Assembly: GCF_040529045.1 (NCBI RefSeq)
Contig: NZ_CP131914.1
Span: 1,534,501-1,598,500 of the forward strand
Direction: 5' to 3'
Source of the DNA: Xanthomonas indica
GTDB lineage: Bacteria > Pseudomonadota > Gammaproteobacteria > Xanthomonadales > Xanthomonadaceae
Length of the DNA: 64,000 nucleotides
The notes below the pieces were generated by a model. The model ran no database searches. It was not told the DNA's origin and saw nothing but the letters and a program-made list of their open reading frames with translations. The translations under genes and the position numbers were made by a program. Positions 1 through 10,648 of the stretch are shown piece by piece (positions within the stretch are counted from its first letter, which is position 1; every line of letters starts with the position of its first letter).

Positions 1-48
1 TTCCTCGGCGATGGCGCCATTCCGGTGGGCCGCCGCGGCCGCGGCTGA
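1..48 (+). CDS. C-terminal tail of an upstream gene (partial)
   Basis: Frame 1 is open from the window edge and ends at a TGA at 46-48, giving a tail that reads FLGDGAIPVGRRGRG. The gene runs off the left edge. In xanthomonads a cell-wall peptidase of the M23 type often precedes secA, but 15 residues are too few to confirm that. The 160 bp between this stop and secA show no further gene. Confidence 0.35.
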   Translation, partial: FLGDGAIPVGRRGRG

Positions 49-209
49 GTCCGGCAGGGGCGGTGTGCCGGCATTGAATCGCCGGACCCCGCCCCAAGCT
101 ACAATGTGCTTTGCCATCGACAGGGCGCCTCGCGCCCTGTTTCGTTTGCGGCCCGTCGATTCCCTGGGGATCGGGCCGCCGAGGCGTTCCTTTCCAACCG
201 GTTCCTTCA

Positions 210-2951
<2,742 letters not shown>

Positions 2952-2968
2952 GTCTGGCCTCCACGCAG

Positions 2969-3020
2969 GGCTGCGCACGCGCGCAGCCGTTGCGTGCTTG
3001 GTCCTCCACCACGGAGGACC
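2969..3020. terminator. Two hairpins between convergent genes
   Basis: An 8-bp stem GGCTGCGC/GCGCAGCC (2969-2988, 4-nt loop) is followed by an 8-bp stem GGTCCTCC/GGAGGACC (3000-3020, 5-nt loop). They lie between the convergent ends of secA and the monooxygenase. Neither is followed by a T-run, so they are weak intrinsic terminators at best and may act with Rho. Confidence 0.4.
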
Positions 3021-3067
3021 AGGATCCGCTGCTCCCGTCCCTTTGCGGAGCAGCGGCGGTTCGCCGC

Positions 3068-4255
3068 TCAGTTACCCAGTTCGGCCAATCGGGCCGCCAG
3101 CCTGTGTCGGATCGGCGGCGCATGATCGATCAACCCAAGCAGGCCGTTGCGGACGCTGCGCGCCACCGGCCCGGTGGCGGTGGCCGCGCGCGTCATCGCG
3201 TCGGTCATGCGCACCACGCCGCGGGCGATGCGATGGCGGCCGGTCGCCCACGCGTCCAGGCCGCGGGCATCGTGCTGGCGTAGCGCCCGCTGCAGCGCCG
3301 GCGCCAGGGCGATCGCGTCCTGGATGCCGGTATTCATGCCCTGGCCTCCGGCGGGGCTGTGCACGTGCGCCGCATCGCCGCACAGCAGGGCCCGCCCTCG
3401 GCGCAGGTGCGCGGCCACCCGGTGCTGCAGATGGAAATCCGAACTCCACAGCATCGCGTCGATGCGCGCGCGCGCACTTTGCGGTCCGCGCGCGTCGAGC
3501 ACGGCCTGCATCTGCGCCAGCGTCGGCGGCCCGATGGCGTCCGCCACCGTGACCACGATCCGGTGGCGATCGCCCGCCGTGCCGTCGGGTTCCGGCAACG
3601 GCGCCACCACCATCAAGCCCTGCGGCGAGAAGAACAGGCTGACCTCCTCGCGCGGCAGCGGCCAGGCCATGCGCACATCGGCGAGCACGAAGGTCTCCGC
3701 GTAGTCGCCGCCCTGGAATGCGATCCCCGCGCCCTCGCGCACGGCGCTGTGCGCGCCGTCGCAGCCGACGATCCATTGCGCATGGACGCGTCGCTGGCGC
3801 TGCTCCGGCAGTTCCAGATCGGCGCTGACGCCGTCGGCTGTCTCCGCAAACGCGAGCAGGCGTGCCGGCCGCCACACCGTGGCGGAGTCTGGCGCCAGCC
3901 CATCGCCCAGAATCGCCTCGGTGGCGTTCTGCGGGCACATCAGCGCATACCGATGCGCCGAGGGCAGGTCGTCGAAGCTGATCTGCAGCAGGCTCCGGTC
4001 GCCGTCGCGCACGCGGAACCGAGTGGCCTGCACGCCCGCCGCAAGCAGGCGCGGCACCACGCCGAGCGGTTCCAGCACTTCCAGGGTGCGTGCATGGATC
4101 ACCGCGGCGCGCGAGGTGTTCAGCCCCGCCGCATGCCGGTCGACCAGGAGCGAGGCGATCCCGAGGCGGTCCAGGGCCAGGCGCAGTGCCAGGCCACTGG
4201 GGCCGGCGCCCACGATCAGGACGTCCGTGGACAGCGTGTCTGCGTGGGCGTTCAT
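3068..4255 (-). CDS. FAD-dependent aromatic-ring monooxygenase (PheA/TfdB type)
   Basis: The 395-residue protein looks like a single-component flavoprotein hydroxylase that uses NAD(P)H and O2 on an aromatic or related substrate. Three family signatures are present: the N-terminal FAD fold DVLIVGAGPSG (residues 11-21), the NAD(P)H/FAD motif GCDGAHSAVRE near 162, and the second FAD motif CGDAAHVHSPAGGQG near 290. The ATG at 4255 follows a clear ribosome-binding site (GGGAGAGGCG). It is divergent from a TetR regulator, and the intergenic space carries two near-identical operators, so repression by that TetR is the simplest model. The substrate cannot be read from sequence. Confidence 0.88.
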   Translation of the reverse strand: MNAHADTLSTDVLIVGAGPSGLALRLALDRLGIASLLVDRHAAGLNTSRAAVIHARTLEVLEPLGVVPRLLAAGVQATRFRVRDGDRSLLQISFDDLPSAHRYALMCPQNATEAILGDGLAPDSATVWRPARLLAFAETADGVSADLELPEQRQRRVHAQWIVGCDGAHSAVREGAGIAFQGGDYAETFVLADVRMAWPLPREEVSLFFSPQGLMVVAPLPEPDGTAGDRHRIVVTVADAIGPPTLAQMQAVLDARGPQSARARIDAMLWSSDFHLQHRVAAHLRRGRALLCGDAAHVHSPAGGQGMNTGIQDAIALAPALQRALRQHDARGLDAWATGRHRIARGVVRMTDAMTRAATATGPVARSVRNGLLGLIDHAPPIRHRLAARLAELGN

Positions 4256-4268
4256 CGCCTCTCCCTGG

Positions 4269-4284
4269 GTAAGCGTGTGTTTAC
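4269..4284. promoter_or_regulatory. TetR operator copy 1
   Basis: GTAAGC-GTGT-GTTTAC is an inverted repeat with one mismatch. It lies 13 bp upstream of the monooxygenase start and is a near copy of the perfect palindrome at 4309-4324, with start positions 40 bp apart. Confidence 0.7.
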
Positions 4285-4308
4285 ATTCTGCGCCCTTTTC
4301 GGCATGGA

Positions 4309-4324
4309 GTAAACTTATGTTTAC
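4309..4324. promoter_or_regulatory. TetR operator copy 2
   Basis: GTAAAC-TTAT-GTTTAC is a perfect 6-bp inverted repeat. It contains the first in-frame ATG (4317) of the divergent TetR gene. That makes the GTG at 4359 the likelier start, with the operator in the promoter or leader. Confidence 0.72.
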
Positions 4325-4358
4325 AGGCGCTTCGCCTGTTTTCTCCAGGGGCGCCCCC

Positions 4359-4913
4359 GTGACACGTTCGCAGGCCACCAAAGACCGCATTCTCGAATCG
4401 GCGCGGGCGCTGTTCGCCCTGCACGGCTACGACGGCGCCACGGTGCGCCAGATCGCCGCGCAGGCGCAGGCCAACGTCGCGCTGGTGATCCGCTACTACG
4501 GCAGCAAGGAGCAGTTGTTCCTGGCGGCGGTGGAGTTCGACCTGCAGTTGCCGGATCTGCGCGACGTCCCGGCCGAGGAGGTGGGCGAACGTCTGGCGGC
4601 GCATTTCTTCGCGGTCTGGGAGGACGCGCCCTCGGGCCATCAACTGGTGGCCTTGCTGCGCGCGGCGGTGAGCCACGCCGATGCGCAGGCGCGGCTCACC
4701 GAGATCTTCGAGAAGCAGTTGCGCACGGCCGTGCGCCGCTACCTGGGGCCGGGCGCGGCGGCGGAGACGCGCGCGACCCTGATCGCCTCGCAGATGCTGG
4801 GCTTCGCCCTGGTGCGCTACGTGCTGGAGTTTCCGGCCAGGGGCCTGACCCGGCCGCTGGCGGTGCGGGTGTTGGGGGAGACGCTGCAGCGGTATCTGAC
4901 CCAGCCCCTGTGA
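4359..4913 (+). CDS. TetR/AcrR-family repressor
   Basis: The 184-residue protein has the TetR architecture: an N-terminal helix-turn-helix (about residues 28-50, TVRQIAAQAQANVALVIRYYG, then the conserved K-x-x-LF) and an all-helical C-terminal ligand/dimer domain with AAETRATLIASQMLGF. I chose the GTG at 4359 with AGGGG seven bases upstream, because the alternative ATG at 4317 lies inside an operator palindrome. It is divergent from the FAD monooxygenase with two matching operators between them, so local autoregulation plus control of the monooxygenase is inferred. The inducer is unknown; the pairing suggests an aromatic or quinone-like compound. Confidence 0.88.
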   Translation: MTRSQATKDRILESARALFALHGYDGATVRQIAAQAQANVALVIRYYGSKEQLFLAAVEFDLQLPDLRDVPAEEVGERLAAHFFAVWEDAPSGHQLVALLRAAVSHADAQARLTEIFEKQLRTAVRRYLGPGAAAETRATLIASQMLGFALVRYVLEFPARGLTRPLAVRVLGETLQRYLTQPL

Positions 4914-5089
4914 GGGTGGGGGGAGCCCGTCTGTCGAGTCAACCGCGAGTCGCGGTCGCGCGTGCGCCGCTGACCGTGTCAGGCCGGGGCATGAGTGGAG
5001 CTTCGCGTGTGCACTCGTTGCCGGCGCGCGCCCCGTCGCGGCATGGCATGCTCGGCAATGCGGGGCACGAATGCGTCGGAGGAATCGTC

Positions 5090-5464
5090 TTGGCTCCCTT
5101 GCACAGCCTGGAACTGAAGGTCTTCGTGCCCGCGCAGGATTTCGCGCTGTCGGCGCGCTTCTATGCGGAACTCGGGTTCGCGCCCGAGCCGCTCGGCGAC
5201 GGCCTGCTCTGCTTCCGCCACGGCGACCGTTGCGCGTTTCTGTTGCAGGATTTCTACCACGCAGGCCTGGCGCAGAACCTGGTGCTGCATCTGTGGGTGG
5301 AGGACGCCGATGCCTGGTGGCGGCGGCTGCATGCGGCCGATCTGGCCGGCCGTTATGGTGCGCGCCTGGGCGATCCCGAGGCCCGGCCCTGGGGCATGCG
5401 CGACTTCACCCTGCACGACCCCAGCGGCGTGCTGTGGCGCATCGGCCACGGCCTGGACGCCTGA
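5090..5464 (+). CDS. VOC/glyoxalase-fold protein
   Basis: This 124-residue protein has the vicinal-oxygen-chelate fold pattern: a start region LHSLELKVFVPAQDFALSARFY followed by a strand/helix repeat and a C-terminal DFTLHDPSGVLWRIG. Bleomycin-resistance-type and glyoxalase-type members share this layout, and many have no known substrate. I chose a TTG start at 5090 because GGAGGA sits six bases upstream and the fold begins immediately after it. The longer open frame from 4910 adds residues with no family match. It follows the TetR gene by 176 bp and may be separately transcribed. Confidence 0.72.
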   Translation: MAPLHSLELKVFVPAQDFALSARFYAELGFAPEPLGDGLLCFRHGDRCAFLLQDFYHAGLAQNLVLHLWVEDADAWWRRLHAADLAGRYGARLGDPEARPWGMRDFTLHDPSGVLWRIGHGLDA

Positions 5465-5737
5465 GTGGCGGTCGGATGCAGAAATGCAGCAGCCGTCGCG
5501 ATGCATGCCGCGGCAGCGCCGTGCGCGGCGCGCCACGCAGCGTGGCATGCGGATCGGGGCGCACGCGTACCGTGTCCGATGACGGTCTGGCAGGTCCCTG
5601 CGTCAGGCGCACTGCCGCGCCGCGCATCGACATTGCGGGCATGCCCGCCGATGCGGTCGCCGCGCTCCGACGCCGATCGACGCCGATGTGACCCCGGTTG
5701 ATTGCGTTGGCGCTGCCGGAAACGGCAAGCTTGCGCC

Positions 5738-6700
5738 ATGTCCGAACCGCTCAGATCCATTCATGTCGTTGCCGGCGTAATCACCGATGCGCGCGGCCGT
5801 ATCCTGCTGACCCGCCGCACCGAGGGCCGTGACCTGGCCGGCCTGTGGGAATTCCCCGGTGGCAAGCGCGAGCCCGGCGAGACCTCGGAGCAGGCGCTGG
5901 TGCGCGAGCTGCAGGAGGAACTGGGGATCGAGGCCGTGGTCGGCGACTGGCTGATGGAAGTGCCGCAGCGCTACCCGGACAAGCGCCTGCGCCTGGAAGT
6001 GCGCCAGGTGTCGGCGTGGAAGGGCACGCCGCGCGGCCGCGAGGGCCAGGCGCTGACCTGGGTGAGCGCCGACAAGCTGGGCCGCTACGCGATGCCGCCG
6101 GCCGACCAGCCGGTGGTGGCGATGCTGCGCCAACCCGCTTGCTACCTGGTGACCCCGGAGCCGACCGAACCGGGCCCGTGGTTGGCGGCGCTGGAGCGCG
6201 CGCTGGACGCCGGTGTGCGCCGCGTGCAGTTGCGCGCGCGCGGCCTGCCGGCCGAGCAGTGGCTGCCGCTGGCGCGGGCCGCGGCGACGCTGTGCGCGGC
6301 GCGTGGCGCACAGGTGCTGGTCAATCGTGACGTGGCGCTGGCGCAGGACCTGGGCGTGGGCGTGCACCTGGGCGCGGAGCAACTGCCGCAATGGCAGGCG
6401 CGTCCGTTGCCGGCCGGACAGCCCGTGGCGGCGTCCTGCCACAGCCTCGAAGAGTTGCAGGCGGCGCAGCGCATTGGCTGCGATTTCGCGGTGGTCGGGC
6501 CGCTGGCCGCCACCGCCAGCCATCCTGGCGCCGCACCGCTGGGCTGGGAGGCGTTCGAGCGCCTGCGCGAGCAGGTCGCCCTGCCGATCTATCCGATCGG
6601 CGGCCTGGCGCCGACCCAGGTGGCCGAGGCGCGCCGCCATGGCGGCCAGGGCATCGCCGCGATCCGCGCGCTGTGGCCGCTGGCGGCCGATGTGGCGTGA
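5738..6700 (+). CDS. mutT: MutT-type Nudix hydrolase fused to a ThiE-like domain
   Basis: The 320-residue protein has two domains. Residues 1-135 are a MutT-type Nudix hydrolase with a full Nudix box (G-x5-E-x7-RELQEELGI), expected to clear oxidised dGTP such as 8-oxo-dGTP. Residues about 145-320 resemble thiamine-phosphate synthase, with VQLRARGLP, LVNRDVAL, GVHLGAEQLP and SCHSLEEL segments. The ThiE half lacks the usual Lys after QLR and the T-x-T-K diphosphate motif (here TASH), so it is probably not a working thiamine enzyme. This fusion is common in gamma-proteobacteria. The ATG at 5738 gives MSEPLRSIHVVAGV. Confidence 0.9.
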   Translation: MSEPLRSIHVVAGVITDARGRILLTRRTEGRDLAGLWEFPGGKREPGETSEQALVRELQEELGIEAVVGDWLMEVPQRYPDKRLRLEVRQVSAWKGTPRGREGQALTWVSADKLGRYAMPPADQPVVAMLRQPACYLVTPEPTEPGPWLAALERALDAGVRRVQLRARGLPAEQWLPLARAAATLCAARGAQVLVNRDVALAQDLGVGVHLGAEQLPQWQARPLPAGQPVAASCHSLEELQAAQRIGCDFAVVGPLAATASHPGAAPLGWEAFERLREQVALPIYPIGGLAPTQVAEARRHGGQGIAAIRALWPLAADVA

Positions 6701-6725
6701 GTGGAGCGGCGGCAACCGCTGCCCG

Positions 6726-6944
6726 TAGGAGCGGCTTCAGCCGCGACATCGGATCGCCGACAAGTAGCGGCTGAAGCCACTCCTCCGCGAAGGTGGCGTG
6801 GCGCGTAGGGAGAAGCCGCTGTTGCGATTCCCCAATCCCCATTCCCGATTCCCGGCTTCACCACGTCGCGGCTGGAGCCGCTCCTACGCGAGGGGGGGGC
6901 GTGTACAGGGAGCCGCCATAGCGAATCCCCAATCCCCAATCCCG
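6726..6944. repeat. Xanthomonad intergenic repeats (REP hairpin plus AATCCCC blocks)
   Basis: An 18-bp stem with one mismatch, AGGAGCGGCTTCAGCCGC (6727-6744) against 6767-6784, is followed by CCCAATCCCC-type tandem blocks at about 6826-6855 and 6923-6944. Another half-REP (CGGCTGGAGCCGCTCCTACG) lies near 6870-6890. The same two repeat kinds recur elsewhere in the window. Confidence 0.75.
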
Positions 6945-6949
6945 GCTCC

Positions 6950-7555
6950 TCAGAAACTGATCCAGAAACAGTCGTACTGCCGGCGCAGCCCCAGCACGGT
7001 GGAGGCCGGGGTGATGCTGCCGCTCAAGGTCTGCTGCAGGCGCAGCCCGGTCGCGTGCGCCCGCGGAGGGCCACCGGTGTCGTCGCTGTCCGGCGTGCCC
7101 GGCATCGGCACGGCCGCCGTCGCGGCGGGCGTAGTGTTGGCGCTCTCTGCCGAGTCGCCCGGCAACACCGGCACGATCGCGACAAGGGGGCGGCGCACGA
7201 TCGCGTCCAGCCGGTCGAGCACGCGCTGCGCGCCGGCGTCGGAGACGCCGTTCCACCAGTACAGCGCCGACAGCCGGTTGACGTCGCGGGTTTCCACCGC
7301 GGTGCGGATCTGCTGCGCCAATACGCTGAGCCGGCGCACGCACTGCGGCGGCGCCAGGGCGCGGGCGCTGCCATCGACGTTGCCGGGTGCGGCCGGTGGC
7401 GGCAGCCGGTCGATCGCGCCGACGTCCTCGCAGCGCCGATCGCTGAACACGGTGGTGCCGTCGGGGCCGCTGCAGCGGTTCACCCGCTGCGCCGCGGCGG
7501 GCGTGGCGAACACGCAGAGGCACAGGAGCAGCAGCATCGGCGGAAGAGCGCGCAT
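6950..7555 (-). CDS. Secreted protein with a DUF4124-like N-terminus
   Basis: The 201-residue product starts with a signal peptide (MRALPPMLLLLCLCVFATPAAAQ) at the ATG at 7555. Next comes a short segment RVNRCSGPDGTTVFSDRRC that matches the DUF4124 pattern of a cysteine-bounded sheet with a V-F-S-D turn. The middle is helical with many Arg and Asp residues, and a proline/threonine-rich stretch precedes a conserved-looking end (GLRRQYDCFWISF). Four or more cysteines suggest periplasmic disulfides. It sits alone between two repeat blocks. The function is unknown. Confidence 0.7.
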   Translation of the reverse strand: MRALPPMLLLLCLCVFATPAAAQRVNRCSGPDGTTVFSDRRCEDVGAIDRLPPPAAPGNVDGSARALAPPQCVRRLSVLAQQIRTAVETRDVNRLSALYWWNGVSDAGAQRVLDRLDAIVRRPLVAIVPVLPGDSAESANTTPAATAAVPMPGTPDSDDTGGPPRAHATGLRLQQTLSGSITPASTVLGLRRQYDCFWISF

Positions 7556-7609
7556 CGGCGCAGGGTAGCCGCAGCCGGCGTGACCGCGGAGCGAATGGGT
7601 GGTGACGCC

Positions 7610-7722
7610 GGGATTGGTGATTCGGGATTCGGGATTGGCAACAGCGGCACGCGGCCCCGCTTTGGCGAATCCCCAATCCCCAATCCCCAATCCCCAATCC
7701 CCAATCCCCAATCCCCAATCCC
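7610..7722. repeat. Seven-base AATCCCC tandem repeat with inverted arm
   Basis: Seven exact copies of AATCCCC run from 7668 to 7716, with a six-base partial copy to 7722. A partly matching opposite arm (GGGATTGGTGATTCGGGATT and so on) lies at 7610-7638, so the block can fold back on itself. It fills the gap between metF and the DUF4124-like gene. Copy number is likely to vary between strains. Confidence 0.8.
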
Positions 7723-7743
7723 GAGCGGCAGCGACCGCGCCGC

Positions 7744-8586
7744 TCAGCCGGCGTCGATGGCGCCGCGCAGGCGCGCCAGGACGCTGGTGGTCGGCTTGGC
7801 CAGGTTGAGGGTGTAGAAATGCAGCCCGGGCGCGCCGCCGTCGATCAGGCGTTGGCACAACGTGGCGACCACGTCGGCGCCGAACTCGCGGATGGCCTCG
7901 GCATCGTCGCCGTAGGCCTGCATGCGCTTGCCGATCCAGCGCGGGATTTCCGCGCCGCACTGTTCGGAGAAGCGCCGCAGCTGGCTGAAGTTGGAGATCG
8001 GCATGATGCCGGGCACGATCGGGATCTGCACGCCGAGCTTGCGCACCGCGTCGACGAAGTGGAAGTAGGCGTCGGCGTTGTAGAAATACTGGGTGATGGC
8101 GGCATCGGCGCCGGCGTCGACCTTGGCCTTGAAGTGGCGCAGGTCGCTGAGCGCGTCGTTGGCCTGCGGATGCGTCTCCGGATACGCGCCCACTTCCAGG
8201 TGGAAGGCATCGCCGTGCTCGGCGCGGATGAAGGCGATCAGGTCGGCGGCATAGCGCAGGTCGCCGGGGTGGCCCATGCCGGAGGGCAGGTCGCCGCGCA
8301 GCGCGACCAGGCGGCGGCAGCCGATCGCGCGGTACAGCTTGAGCAGTTCGCGGATCTCCTCGCGGCTGCCACCCACGCAGGACAGGTGCGGGGCGGCCTC
8401 GAAGCGGTGGTGCTGCTTGAGGTGGCGCACGGTCTCGGAGGTGTAGCTGAGGGTCGAGCCGCCGGCGCCGAAGGTGCAGGAGACGTATTCCGGAGCGTAG
8501 GCCTTCAGCCGCGCAGCGGTGCGGTCGAGCTGCGCGCGCTGCTCGTCGGTCTTGGGCGGATAGAACTCGAAGCTGATGGCGGTCAT
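7744..8586 (-). CDS. metF: 5,10-methylenetetrahydrofolate reductase
   Basis: MetF is a cytoplasmic FAD enzyme that reduces methylene-tetrahydrofolate to methyl-tetrahydrofolate for methionine synthesis. The 280-residue protein has the family start SFEFYPPKTDEQR with the catalytic Glu, plus VSCTFGAGGS, LVALRGDLP, EVGAYPETHPQA, KVDAGADAAITQYFYN and PIVPGIMPISN, in the expected order for the TIM barrel. The ATG at 8586 is the canonical start; a further in-frame ATG at 8628 only adds 14 unmatched residues. It is a single gene, away from the ahcY and metK genes in this window. No riboswitch was recognised upstream. Confidence 0.97.
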   Translation of the reverse strand: MTAISFEFYPPKTDEQRAQLDRTAARLKAYAPEYVSCTFGAGGSTLSYTSETVRHLKQHHRFEAAPHLSCVGGSREEIRELLKLYRAIGCRRLVALRGDLPSGMGHPGDLRYAADLIAFIRAEHGDAFHLEVGAYPETHPQANDALSDLRHFKAKVDAGADAAITQYFYNADAYFHFVDAVRKLGVQIPIVPGIMPISNFSQLRRFSEQCGAEIPRWIGKRMQAYGDDAEAIREFGADVVATLCQRLIDGGAPGLHFYTLNLAKPTTSVLARLRGAIDAG

Positions 8587-8697
8587 GGGCGCAACGCAGC
8601 GGGCGGTGCGGTCAGTATATCTCTTCATCCGGATGGATGTGCAAGATTACGGGTGATTGGGAATGGTCGCGGCCGGCGTCGCGCTGCCGTCGCCGGA

Positions 8698-8905
8698 TAG
8701 GGCGTGTCACTAATCCATGAGCATGCCGGGCCACGACGACGCGGCCATGACGTGCGCAATCGCGGCGCTTCGGGTTGGGCCTGGCAGGCGCGCGGCCGGC
8801 CCGCGCGGCTTGACCTGACGGCCAGTCAGGCACTGCGCCGTGCAACGCCGCCGCGGGCCTGCCAGACCCAACGCGGCAATACTCGCGAATTGGCGACACG
8901 CCCTA
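8698..8905. mobile_element. MITE-like 208-bp palindromic element (candidate)
   Basis: The ends are an exact 11-bp inverted repeat, TAGGGCGTGTC at 8698-8708 and GACACGCCCTA at 8895-8905. Inside lies a second inverted pair: 16 bp, GTTGGGCCTGGCAGGC at 8774-8789 against 8857-8872, with one mismatch. It codes for nothing convincing and fills the gap between metF and the amylase gene. No clear target-site duplication was seen, so a structured non-mobile repeat remains possible. Confidence 0.45.
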
Positions 8906-8946
8906 GGCCGACGCGCCCGCGCGGCGCATCGGCCGGATGCGGACGC

Positions 8947-10371
8947 TCAGCGCTTCCACATCCGCGCCTGCCGAGGCGGCAGGCTGAAGGTGTAGCTGCC
9001 GCTGGAGATGCGCACCACGCTGCCGGAGCCCAGCGCATCGGTGTAGTCGACGTTCCAGCGCAGCACGCTGCCGTTCATCGGCACCGCGGCGGTGACGGTG
9101 GTGCCGCACTTGTTGATGCCGACGATGCCCAGGTCGCCGCGGCGGAACAGCAGGTAGCAGGCACCGTGCGCCAGCACCTGCATGTCGCGGCCCTGCGCGG
9201 CGTTGTGGAAGCCGACCATGCGCTTGAGGTCGTCGCGCTGGTAGGCGTTGACCCAGCGGTTGTCGCCGCTCTCGTTGTTGTCCGAGTACACCATCGGCAC
9301 GCCGCCGTCGCGGCCGAGCAGGTAGGCGTAGGCCAGGGTCTCGTCGACCGGATCCATGATCGCGTAGCGGAAGCCGGCGTTGTTGGGGATGTCGTGGGTG
9401 ATGGCGAAGGTCACTGCGCGCGCGCCCGGCAGCGCCTGGCCGTAGGCGCCCGGATCCACCAGCAGGTCCATGCTGCCGCCGTAGGCGAAGGCGTTGCGCA
9501 CCGAGTTGAAGAGCGGGAAGTCGTAGGCCGCGTGCGGGGTGGCCTGCAGGTACGGCGCCAGGAACTGGTCGTAGTCGGCATTGCCGCTGCCGCCGCCGGT
9601 GATCACTTCGCCGAACACCAGCACGCCGGAGCGGACCTGAGCATCGAGTACCTTGTTCAGATGATCGAAGGTCATGTGCTTGGCCGCGTCGACGCGAAAG
9701 CCGGTGACGCCCAGCGCCTTCAGCGCCAGCAGGTAATTGCGCTGCTGCTGCACCACCCAGTCGTTGCCGACCAGATCCGGCAGGCCGGGATCGCTGCCGC
9801 CGCCGCAGATGCGGTAGGTGCGCACCTGGTAGGGATCGTTGTAGTTGGTGATGCACTGCGCCGGGCCGAAGTCGTTGGCGCCGAGAAAATTCTGCGAGAG
9901 GTCGCCGAACAGCCGCAGCGACGCATAACGCTGCGGATTGGCGGCGTACTGGCCGAGCACCGCGCTGCCGGGGTAGTTCAGGTCCGAGCGCGTGGCCGCC
10001 TCGTTGGCCATGTGGTTGAGCACCACGTCCGCATAGGTCTCCACGCCGACCGCCTTCAGCGCCTGCACCATGCTGGCGAAGGCGTCGGTGTCGCCGAGCG
10101 GGTTGTCGATCAGGCGCATGTCCTGCGGCTGGTAGCGCGCCCACCAGGCGTCGCCCTGCGAGCGGTAGGCCGGCGCCACCAGCACCTTGCGGTAGCCGGC
10201 GGCGGCGATCTGCGCGGCGCGCGCTTCCACGGTGGCATAGGGCCAGTTGAACGCATGCAGGATGACGTCGGCCTGGGCGCTGGCGGTGGCCAGGAACAGC
10301 AGCAGGCCGACCAGCAGGCTGCGCCAGCGGTGCAGGCGTAGCAGACGATTTGCAGCGGATGGAACGCGCAT
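8947..10371 (-). CDS. Secreted GH13 alpha-amylase
   Basis: The 474-residue protein should cut internal alpha-1,4 bonds in starch outside the inner membrane. It begins with a twin-Arg-poor signal peptide (about residues 1-35, ending ATASAQA) and then a (beta/alpha)8 glycosidase. GH13 regions are visible: I DVVLNH, II GFRVDAAKHM (nucleophile Asp near residue 228), III VFGEVITGG (acid Glu near 253) and IV FAITHDIPNN (Asp near 326). A C-terminal beta domain ends in SGSYTFSLPPRQARMWKR. The ATG at 10371 follows GAGGAG. The upstream 277 bp holds no gene. Xanthomonas species secrete an amylase of this type. Confidence 0.93.
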   Translation of the reverse strand: MRVPSAANRLLRLHRWRSLLVGLLLFLATASAQADVILHAFNWPYATVEARAAQIAAAGYRKVLVAPAYRSQGDAWWARYQPQDMRLIDNPLGDTDAFASMVQALKAVGVETYADVVLNHMANEAATRSDLNYPGSAVLGQYAANPQRYASLRLFGDLSQNFLGANDFGPAQCITNYNDPYQVRTYRICGGGSDPGLPDLVGNDWVVQQQRNYLLALKALGVTGFRVDAAKHMTFDHLNKVLDAQVRSGVLVFGEVITGGGSGNADYDQFLAPYLQATPHAAYDFPLFNSVRNAFAYGGSMDLLVDPGAYGQALPGARAVTFAITHDIPNNAGFRYAIMDPVDETLAYAYLLGRDGGVPMVYSDNNESGDNRWVNAYQRDDLKRMVGFHNAAQGRDMQVLAHGACYLLFRRGDLGIVGINKCGTTVTAAVPMNGSVLRWNVDYTDALGSGSVVRISSGSYTFSLPPRQARMWKR

Positions 10372-10648
10372 CGTTCGATCTCCTCGGTGCGTGGGCGCAG
10401 GCAAGGCGCCTGCAGGACAGGGCGTGACGTCGCCGCGGGCAGGCGTGCGGCGGGAGGATGCTAAGCGCGCATCGCGGCGCAACATGCGTGCGCTACATAC
10501 GTATTCATGGCGACAGCGCAAGAAAGCGGGATCGGCATCCGCTTCCGCGTGGGAGCACCGTGCGCGCTGCATTCTTGGCACGTGTCGCATCGCGGCCCAT
10601 GTGCTTTGCTACAGTCGCCGCCCTCACCTGTCGACGCGGAGCCGCACC

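Noticed and set aside
5465-5737. Short open frames between the VOC gene and mutT
   Set aside because: No ribosome-binding site and low-complexity Arg/Ala-rich products; the gap is under 300 bp and needs no gene.
7668-7722. AATCCCC array considered as a CRISPR or telomere-like repeat
   Set aside because: The unit is seven bases with no spacers; it is a simple tandem repeat.
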